A DNA stretch of 64,000 bases from NCBI GenBank assembly GCA_947372465.1, contig CANBTT010000001.1, positions 62,001 through 126,000 of the forward strand, given 5' to 3'. Shown piece by piece: positions 58,706 through 64,000 of the stretch. The notes beneath the pieces were generated by a model that saw only the letters and a list, made by a program, of their open reading frames with translations, was not told the origin of the DNA and searched no databases. The position numbers and the translations under genes are program-made. Position 1 is the first letter of the stretch. Every line of letters starts with the position of its first letter. This stretch comes from Burkholderiales bacterium. GTDB lineage: Bacteria > Pseudomonadota > Gammaproteobacteria > Burkholderiales > Burkholderiaceae_C.

Positions 58706-59713
58706 ATGCCTTGTTTTCCTAAAACGATTCAAACTGTGCGAACCACTGCCTTTTGCTTCAGTGCTTTGCTCTCTTTCTTTGGCGCAGTGAATGTCTGCGC
58801 ACAAAGCACTGCCAATTATCCAAACAAGCCCATTCAAGTGATCGCACCCTCGACGGCTGGGGGTGGGTTCGATTTGGTGGGAAGAGTTCTTGGCATGAAA
58901 CTCTCTGAGCAAATGGGGCAACAATTTGTCGTCGAGAACAAACCCGGAAGCGGCACCTTGGTGGGCACACAAACCATCGCCAAAGCATCGGCCGATGGCT
59001 ATCACATCTTGGTCGGCGGCTTGTCGAACATTGCGCTCAATATGGGCCTGTACAAGCAACCGGGATACGACCCGATCAATGACTTCATTCCTTTGCGATT
59101 GGTGGTGAGTCACTCCTACACCTTGATTGGCACCAAAACTTTACCCGTCAACAATTTAAAGGATCTCTTGGCATATGCCAAAGCCAATCCAGGCAAACTC
59201 AACATCGGCTCGAGTGGGCCTGGCAGTGGACAATTTATTTTGGCAACCTTGGTGCGAAGCCTTGGCAATGTGGACATTCTTCAAGTGCCTTACAAGGGTG
59301 CACAACCAGTTTACATGGACTTGATCTCTGGCAGGGTTGATTTATTTTTTGACAATTCCACCACCACACGCTCATACCTAGAGGCCGGTCAAGTCAAGGG
59401 CCTGGCTGTTTCCAGCAAGTCTCGGGCACCAGATGCACCCGGCATTCCGACCTTAAAGGAAACGGGTGCGATGGATTTGGAAATGGAGACTTGGTTTGGG
59501 TGGTTTGTGCCGGCAAAAACACCTGCAGCTATTGTTGAAAAACTGCGAGCAGAAATTGACAAAGCAATGACACAACAAGATGTCCGCTCAAAACTCCAAC
59601 AAGGCAGCGGAAGAATTCTGCAAATGAACACCCAAGAAACCGAGACTTTTATCAAAAGCGAAGTGCTCAAATGGACACAATTGTTAAAACAAGCAGGCAT
59701 TGTTCCTGAATAA
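58706..59713 (+). CDS. Bug-family periplasmic solute receptor (TctC-like)
   Basis: The 335-residue protein has a signal peptide ending NVCAQ (about 33), PIQVIAPSTAGGGFDLVGRV, DGYHILVGG and QVPYKGAQPVYMDLISG. ATG 58706 was chosen over an upstream TTG. No ribosome-binding site is clear. The SnoaL-like gene starts 14 bp after its stop, and the amidohydrolase follows, so its ligand may be their substrate. Confidence 0.87.
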   Translation: MPCFPKTIQTVRTTAFCFSALLSFFGAVNVCAQSTANYPNKPIQVIAPSTAGGGFDLVGRVLGMKLSEQMGQQFVVENKPGSGTLVGTQTIAKASADGYHILVGGLSNIALNMGLYKQPGYDPINDFIPLRLVVSHSYTLIGTKTLPVNNLKDLLAYAKANPGKLNIGSSGPGSGQFILATLVRSLGNVDILQVPYKGAQPVYMDLISGRVDLFFDNSTTTRSYLEAGQVKGLAVSSKSRAPDAPGIPTLKETGAMDLEMETWFGWFVPAKTPAAIVEKLRAEIDKAMTQQDVRSKLQQGSGRILQMNTQETETFIKSEVLKWTQLLKQAGIVPE

Positions 59714-59726
59714 AGATCCATCAATC

Positions 59727-60332
59727 ATGTCAGACACCTTTTATTTTTTAGAAAAATTAAGCATCATCGATGTCGTCCAGAGTTGGGCCTTGTACCGCGA
59801 CACAGGCGACTGGGAGGGATTGCGCTCAACTGTGCACCCCAATGCGCACATGACGGCCACGTGGTTTGATGGCAGTTTTGAAGACTTCATCACCTCTGTT
59901 CAAGCATCATGGAGAAAGGGCTCAAAGAGTCAGCATTTTTTGGGCGGCAGTGTGGCACAAATCAAAGGCAGCAAAGCCATTGCACAAACCCGCATGTCGA
60001 TCATGGTCAGGGGCACACTAGACACGCAAGAGGTCGATATCACTTGTACTGGCCGCTTTTACGACCGCGTCGAGAAAAGAGATGGCAAGTGGAAAATTTT
60101 AAAAAGAAACGTGATCTATGAAAAAGACCGCATGGACCTCTTGGACCCCAGTGCAAGCCTGCGCCTAGATCCTGCCCGCTTGAGCCAATTCCCTGAGGGC
60201 TACCAGCATTTGGCCTACTTGCAAAGCACGCACGGCGCCAATGTCAGCCCCCATTTGGCCACCGGCAGTGGACCCGCTTTTGACGCCTTGGTGCTCGAGG
60301 CGCAAGCGTGGCTTGACACCCCAAGCAGTTGA
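59727..60332 (+). CDS. SnoaL-like / NTF2-fold protein
   Basis: The 201-residue protein has an NTF2-like alpha-plus-beta pattern (IDVVQSWALYRDTGDWEGLRS, HMTATWFDGSFEDF, GRFYDRVEKRDGKWKI) in its first 140 residues and a C-terminal extension of about 60 residues. Proteins of this type act as small-molecule isomerases, dehydratases or dehalogenases. No catalytic residues can be assigned safely. It is embedded between the Bug and amidohydrolase genes. Confidence 0.72.
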   Translation: MSDTFYFLEKLSIIDVVQSWALYRDTGDWEGLRSTVHPNAHMTATWFDGSFEDFITSVQASWRKGSKSQHFLGGSVAQIKGSKAIAQTRMSIMVRGTLDTQEVDITCTGRFYDRVEKRDGKWKILKRNVIYEKDRMDLLDPSASLRLDPARLSQFPEGYQHLAYLQSTHGANVSPHLATGSGPAFDALVLEAQAWLDTPSS

Positions 60333-60434
60333 TTGACCTGTGACCCATTCATCCCACGTCCCTGAGCACACCAGCCCCCACACAAACCCCAAACGCTTTC
60401 AACGCAACCACTTTTACACCAAGGAGAACCCTTC

Positions 60435-61553
60435 ATGAAACTTTTTTCTTGTGCCTGCAAAGGTCTTGATCACCAAAGCCATCTTTATACCGGCGAGCAA
60501 CGCAGCATTGACACCTCAAAACGAGGTTTTTTAACGGGCTTGGCGGGTGTCGCAGCAGGTCTGGGTGGCGCTGGCTCCCTCCTAATGGGATCCATGGACA
60601 ACGCACACGCTCAAAGTGCGGTGAAACCTCACCGCATCGACATCCATCACCACGTGGTGCCACCGGCCTATGTTGATGCAGTCAAAAACCGCGAAGGCGT
60701 GGCAGCACCCAAATGGAGCCCACAAGCTTCCATTGAAGACATGGACGCGAACGGCATCGCAACGTCTGTCGTTGCCCTGATTCAACCAGGCGCCTACTTC
60801 AAAGATGTTGAGTTGGATCGCCGCTTGTCCAGAGACTCCAACGAGTACGTGGCAAAAATGGTCCAAACCTATCCAGGTCGTTTTGGCTCCTTTGCCACCT
60901 TGCCTTTGATGGATGTCCCAGGCAGTTTGAAAGAAATTGAATACGCCATGGACACGCTCAAAGCCGATGGCATTGGCCTGATGACCTCTTACGGCACCAA
61001 GTATTTGGGTGATAAACATTTTTGGCCCATTTGGGAAGAACTCAATCGCCGAGGTGCCGCAATCTATGTTCACCCTCTGATGCCCGAGTGCTGTAAAAAC
61101 CCCTTCCCAGAGGTTCCCCCTTCTGCGATTGAATATGCAACCGATACCACACGCACGATCGCCAGCATGCTCTTTGGTGGTGCGGCCAACAAGTTCCCCA
61201 ATATCAAATGGATTTGGTCACACAGTGGTGGCACAATGCCTTTCCTTTGGAGTCGCTTTACACGCCAAGAAGTGGACATGAAAGAAAAGGCCAAGGAAGT
61301 TTTGCCCAATGGCGTGCTCGCAGAGGTCAAACGCTTTCACTATGACACAGCGCAAGGTCATCACGAAGGGGCCATGGCTGCATTAAGAGCCCTCATCCCC
61401 ACTTCACAAATCATGTTTGGCAGCGACTTCCCTTACAGAAAAGGCGCCGAAGTCAAAGATGGCTTGGCTGCACGCAGTTTCACGGCCGAAGAGAGAATGG
61501 CCATAGATCGCGGTAACGCTTTGCGCATCATGCCCAAGCTTAAAACGATTTAA
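60435..61553 (+). CDS. Exported amidohydrolase (ACMSD-like amidohydrolase_2 family)
   Basis: The 372-residue protein has an N-terminal signal with SKRGFLTGLAGVAAGLGGAG (residues 28-47), a Tat-like motif in which the first Arg is Lys, ending near AHAQS. The mature enzyme shows the metal-binding DIHHHVVPP, IYVHPLMPE, WSHSGGTMPF and the catalytic Asp in FGSDFPYRK. The family performs non-oxidative decarboxylation or hydrolysis of aromatic and related acids. AAGGAG precedes the ATG. Periplasmic location is inferred from the leader. A perfect terminator follows. Confidence 0.82.
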   Translation: MKLFSCACKGLDHQSHLYTGEQRSIDTSKRGFLTGLAGVAAGLGGAGSLLMGSMDNAHAQSAVKPHRIDIHHHVVPPAYVDAVKNREGVAAPKWSPQASIEDMDANGIATSVVALIQPGAYFKDVELDRRLSRDSNEYVAKMVQTYPGRFGSFATLPLMDVPGSLKEIEYAMDTLKADGIGLMTSYGTKYLGDKHFWPIWEELNRRGAAIYVHPLMPECCKNPFPEVPPSAIEYATDTTRTIASMLFGGAANKFPNIKWIWSHSGGTMPFLWSRFTRQEVDMKEKAKEVLPNGVLAEVKRFHYDTAQGHHEGAMAALRALIPTSQIMFGSDFPYRKGAEVKDGLAARSFTAEERMAIDRGNALRIMPKLKTI

Positions 61554-61593
61554 TTTGAAGTCAGTTCGCCCGATCAGATGGATCCGGGCGGCA

Positions 61594-61629
61594 AAAGAAA
61601 CAATGCCCTTTCAAGGGCATTGTTTCTTT
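61594..61629. terminator. Bidirectional intrinsic terminator
   Basis: This is a perfect 17-bp inverted repeat (left arm AAAGAAACAATGCCCTT) with a two-base spacer. It is flanked by A on one side and T on the other inside the arms. It lies between the convergent amidohydrolase and Bug genes and can stop transcription from both sides. Confidence 0.9.
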
Positions 61630-61640
61630 GAGAACGGGTT

Positions 61641-62663
61641 TTAATCGAGGGTGATTTTTTGACTCTGAATCAACTTGTTCCACTGCGCTCGGTCTTTCAG
61701 AACAAACTCCTGAAAAGACTCTGGCGTACCACCCCCAGGTTCAGCGCCAAAGATGGCCAACTTGTCCACCACGTCTTTTGACTTCAGCACCTTGTTCAAT
61801 GCCTCATTGAGTTTCATCTGAATATCTCTGGGCAGATTTTTGGGCCCATAAAATCCCCACCAATTGACGGACTCGAAATCTTTCAAACCAAAGGATCCAC
61901 CAATTTCTTTCATGGTTGGCGTATTGGGCAGCAAGGGCGAGCGGTTCTTTCCAAGGACTGCCAACACCATCAAATTGCCATCCTGAACATGCGGCAAACC
62001 CGACACAATGCTGTCAAACAGCACGTGAACTTTGCCAGTGATCAAATCGGGAATGGACAAACCAGAACCTTTGTAGGGGATGTGCATCATCTGAACGCCT
62101 GCCTCGGTCTTGAACGCCTCCCCCGTCAAGTGCATGATCGTGCCAGTTCCAGCAGATGAAAAATTTAAAAAATTGGGATTTGCCTTTGCAAATGTTATGA
62201 AGTCTTTTAAATTTTTAGCCGGCAGCGTCTTGGTGATCAGAAAGATATTGGGCGCCACTGCACCGTAAATGATCGGTGTGAAGTCAGTGTCGTAATTGAA
62301 AGGTGCATTCTTGTTGATGATTGCGCCAATCGAATGCGTGCTTGAAGATGTGATCAAAATGGTGTAGCCATCAGCTGAGGCCTTGGCAACCATGTTGGCG
62401 CCAATGTTGCCGCCAGCGCCAGCATGGTTTTCAACCACAACAGGCCTGCCCAGCACGTCTGTTAACTTTTGAGCAATCGCTCTTGCGACAAGATCGGTTG
62501 AACCCGCAGCAGGAAAAGGGGTGATCAAAGTGATCGGGCGGTTTGGGTAGTCGCTCGCCTGAGCACAGACCCGTTCTGTCGCACTCAAAGCCACAAGCAA
62601 GCTCACACTTAAGCCACAAAGACCTTGCCACATCAATGCTTTTGTCAATTGTATTTTCATCAT
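61641..62663 (-). CDS. Bug-family periplasmic solute receptor (TctC-like)
   Basis: The 340-residue protein has a signal peptide ending RVCAQA (about 36), PITLITPFPAAGSTDLVARA, DGYTILITSS and HIPYKGSGLSIPDLITG. ATG 62663 was chosen; a TTG seven codons earlier and an ATG one codon later are alternatives. The gene is monocistronic in this window, with the lytic transglycosylase gene divergent upstream. Confidence 0.88.
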   Translation of the reverse strand: MMKIQLTKALMWQGLCGLSVSLLVALSATERVCAQASDYPNRPITLITPFPAAGSTDLVARAIAQKLTDVLGRPVVVENHAGAGGNIGANMVAKASADGYTILITSSSTHSIGAIINKNAPFNYDTDFTPIIYGAVAPNIFLITKTLPAKNLKDFITFAKANPNFLNFSSAGTGTIMHLTGEAFKTEAGVQMMHIPYKGSGLSIPDLITGKVHVLFDSIVSGLPHVQDGNLMVLAVLGKNRSPLLPNTPTMKEIGGSFGLKDFESVNWWGFYGPKNLPRDIQMKLNEALNKVLKSKDVVDKLAIFGAEPGGGTPESFQEFVLKDRAQWNKLIQSQKITLD

Positions 62664-63045
62664 GGAATCCGGCCTTGTATTCAAAATGATGGGTGGATTC
62701 GAAATACAAATCGAATCTCCTCACCATCAGGCAATGCAATTATTGAGCCATGAATAAAATGGGTGCAAGAATCGATCGAGCTGCCTTTTAAGTCCTTGGA
62801 TTGCCCTCGACCAGCGCAGATGCTCAATTGCGAGCGCACTAAATTTGTGCAAAGATGGATGGCGTCAACACAATCCATGCATCAACGGTGCACGCAGGCT
62901 TAAACTTGGTGCAATGCATTTTTAACTCACTTACAATCGCCTTGGTCTTGAATCCGAACGCTCCCATCAGGACGTTCTTGAAGGATTTATGCAGGCTTCT
63001 TTTCTAACCCATCGAGCTTCTCACAAGGGGCCCTTTTAGAGCGAG
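62664..63045. other. Divergent intergenic region
   Basis: This region of 382 bp separates a Bug gene (minus) and the lytic transglycosylase gene (plus). It contains the words ATGCAT and GGTGCA twice each (62877-62919), in the orders ATGCAT-GGTGCA and GGTGCA-ATGCAT, possibly a regulator site. No RNA gene or convincing promoter pair was identified. Confidence 0.4.
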
Positions 63046-63594
63046 ATGATATTGACGACAAGCGTTCAAAGTGGTCTTTTAATCCACCCCATTCAATGGT
63101 TTTGCGGGTGTACAGGCCTTGTCTTGAGCTGTCTCGTGAATGGCGCCACCTTGCCAACTCAGCCGCCTTCAAATACACCTCAAAACAACGAACAATGCAT
63201 TCCCGCTGCATCGACTTACCACGATGTCAACGCAGCCGTGCTAAAAGCCATTTTGATGGTCGAGTCTGGCCTGAATGCCTGGGAAGTCAGAAAAAACAGA
63301 AACGGCACCGTGGATGTGGGCATGGCTGGCATCAACTCCATTCACTTCAATGAGATTGCAAAATACGGGATTGCGCCTGAACAGCTCTTGGATGCCTGCG
63401 TGGCAACCTATGTTGCCGCTTGGCATCTAAAAAAAGGCATCCGCCAATATGGCAACACTTGGTTTGGTATTGCAGCCTACCATTCGGTCACCCCTTATCT
63501 CAACACCCGTTATCAAATCATGGTGTACAACCAATTGGTCAAAAACCATTCCATCAATGGCCAACTGCTAAAAGTCCCCCCCATCAATCCTTAG
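63046..63594 (+). CDS. Lytic transglycosylase (SLT domain)
   Basis: The 182-residue protein has a hydrophobic N-terminal segment (about 10-34) likely to act as signal or anchor, then a small SLT domain with catalytic Glu in ILMVESGLNAWEVRKN, DVGMAGINSIHF and YHSVTPYLNTRY. It cleaves peptidoglycan. The size and IINS-like motif resemble IagB/VirB1-type transglycosylases that open the wall for secretion or pilus machines, but no such genes are adjacent. Confidence 0.83.
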   Translation: MILTTSVQSGLLIHPIQWFCGCTGLVLSCLVNGATLPTQPPSNTPQNNEQCIPAASTYHDVNAAVLKAILMVESGLNAWEVRKNRNGTVDVGMAGINSIHFNEIAKYGIAPEQLLDACVATYVAAWHLKKGIRQYGNTWFGIAAYHSVTPYLNTRYQIMVYNQLVKNHSINGQLLKVPPINP

Positions 63595-63619
63595 AGGCAT
63601 GCATCTCTTTGGTTTTCTT

Positions 63620-63674
63620 CGATCAAGGGATAGGGTCACTGGGCAAGCAAAGACAAAGGGTATTCCCTTGATCG
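63620..63674. repeat. Near-perfect inverted repeat between the transglycosylase and cupin genes
   Basis: CGATCAAGGGATA (63620-63632) and TATTCCCTTGATCG (63661-63674) are inverted copies apart from one extra base, 28 bp apart. It could be an operator or a structured 3' end of the transglycosylase transcript. No T tract follows, so it is not a standard terminator. Confidence 0.6.
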
Positions 63675-63758
63675 GTGTTTACCGTGGGTACAAACGACTG
63701 ATTTCAGGGGTAAACTTTTAAGTCATTGACCCCTCAAACATCAACATCTTAAGCCCTT

Positions 63759-64000
63759 ATGACTCAAACTCCATCCAAGCCCCAACTTCACAAAGTCACT
63801 GCAGAAAATGCGATGCAATCTTTGGGAGACTGGCCAATACAAAAGTTCCATGTCTCTCACTTGGCTGACGCCGAGTTCAAAGGTGAAGGCCTGCGTCCCT
63901 ACATCGTTTACAGAGATCTAGGCGCCAAGGAGGCAACAGGCGGTCTTGTCGATGCGCACATCAATGCCAGGGGCAGGCCTTTTGATCAAGAGGCTGTCAC
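63759..64000 (+). CDS. Cupin-domain protein, N-terminal part (cut by window edge)
   Basis: I translated this directly: an ATG at 63759 opens a frame to the edge, beginning TQTPSKPQLHKVTAENAM and continuing GLRPYIVYRDLGAKEATGGL and VDAHINARGRPFDQEAVT. The pattern aligns with the cupin at 20870 (GLRDFFLYKDLGVAKATKG then VIAHI), just before where that protein has its GWHYH metal motif. It is therefore probably a paralogue whose metal site lies beyond the window. Confidence 0.68.
   Translation, partial: MTQTPSKPQLHKVTAENAMQSLGDWPIQKFHVSHLADAEFKGEGLRPYIVYRDLGAKEATGGLVDAHINARGRPFDQEAV

Noticed and set aside
62877-62919. Repeated ATGCAT and GGTGCA words as an NtrC or other operator
   Set aside because: The spacing does not fit a single palindrome, there is no sigma-54 promoter nearby, and six-base words of this kind can occur by chance.
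1-64000. tRNA or rRNA genes, CRISPR arrays, insertion sequences or phage genes
   Set aside because: I looked in all gaps longer than about 100 bp and saw no cloverleaf-like sequence, regularly spaced repeats, transposase motifs or phage structural proteins. A computed search would be more sensitive.

Overview
The window is bacterial chromosome, most likely from a betaproteobacterium of the Burkholderiales (Comamonadaceae/Rhodoferax-like). The evidence is nine Bug-family (TctC-like) periplasmic solute receptors, an intracellular PHB depolymerase with a cysteine nucleophile, an ANTAR-controlled assimilatory nitrate operon, and an MtrAB/CymA-type electron conduit. The taxonomic call is inference. 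Coding density is high. I saw no tRNA, rRNA, insertion sequence, phage gene or CRISPR array.

Region 1 (1-18512, all minus strand) is a catabolic island of possible aromatic or heteroaromatic scope. In transcription order it encodes a Bug receptor, a UbiD decarboxylase, a Bug receptor, an alpha/beta hydrolase of the C-C hydrolase type, a three-subunit molybdenum hydroxylase, two Bug receptors, a tandem-domain nitrilase-fold protein, a two-subunit CoA-transferase, a three-piece biotin-dependent carboxylase, a degenerate thiolase and its DUF35 partner (cut by the window edge). The order suggests import, hydroxylation, decarboxylation, ring or C-C cleavage, amide hydrolysis, CoA activation and carboxylation or chain cleavage. 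The substrate cannot be read from the sequence.

Region 2 (18876-21564) holds phaZ, a glutathione S-transferase, a cupin and a small four-cysteine protein. Region 3 (21657-31416, minus strand) is the nitrate assimilation operon nrtA-nrtB-nrtD-nirB-nirD-nasA with nasT upstream. The nasT-nrtA spacer has a nearly complete control element: a 30-bp NtrC-like palindrome, a sigma-54 promoter, two ANTAR-type hexaloop hairpins and an intrinsic terminator, all in register.

Region 4 (31583-41564) carries an outer-membrane protein, a DnaQ/GIY-YIG nuclease, a 2-oxoglutarate dioxygenase, another Bug gene, a secreted lactonase plus Tat-exported hydrolase plus BKACE enzyme set, and a hemerythrin divergent from ligAB across a perfect FNR/Anr box. 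Region 5 (41727-48056) is an anaerobic/redox operon: hemN, a monoheme cytochrome c, a decaheme MtrA/DmsE cytochrome, an MtrB/PioB porin, a tetraheme NapC/CymA quinol dehydrogenase and a second hemerythrin. It resembles Mto/Pio/Mtr systems that pass electrons across the outer membrane.

Region 6 (48222-64000) is a second mosaic of small-molecule genes: GST, two paralogous cupins, four Bug receptors, a carboxymuconolactone-decarboxylase-like protein, two ThDP-dependent enzymes, an aldehyde dehydrogenase, a SnoaL-like protein, an exported amidohydrolase, a lytic transglycosylase and a partial cupin. Its most unusual element is a ThDP enzyme with a Tat signal peptide, followed 29 bp later by a periplasmic cytochrome c. 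This suggests a periplasmic ThDP-dependent oxidation or decarboxylation coupled to the respiratory chain.
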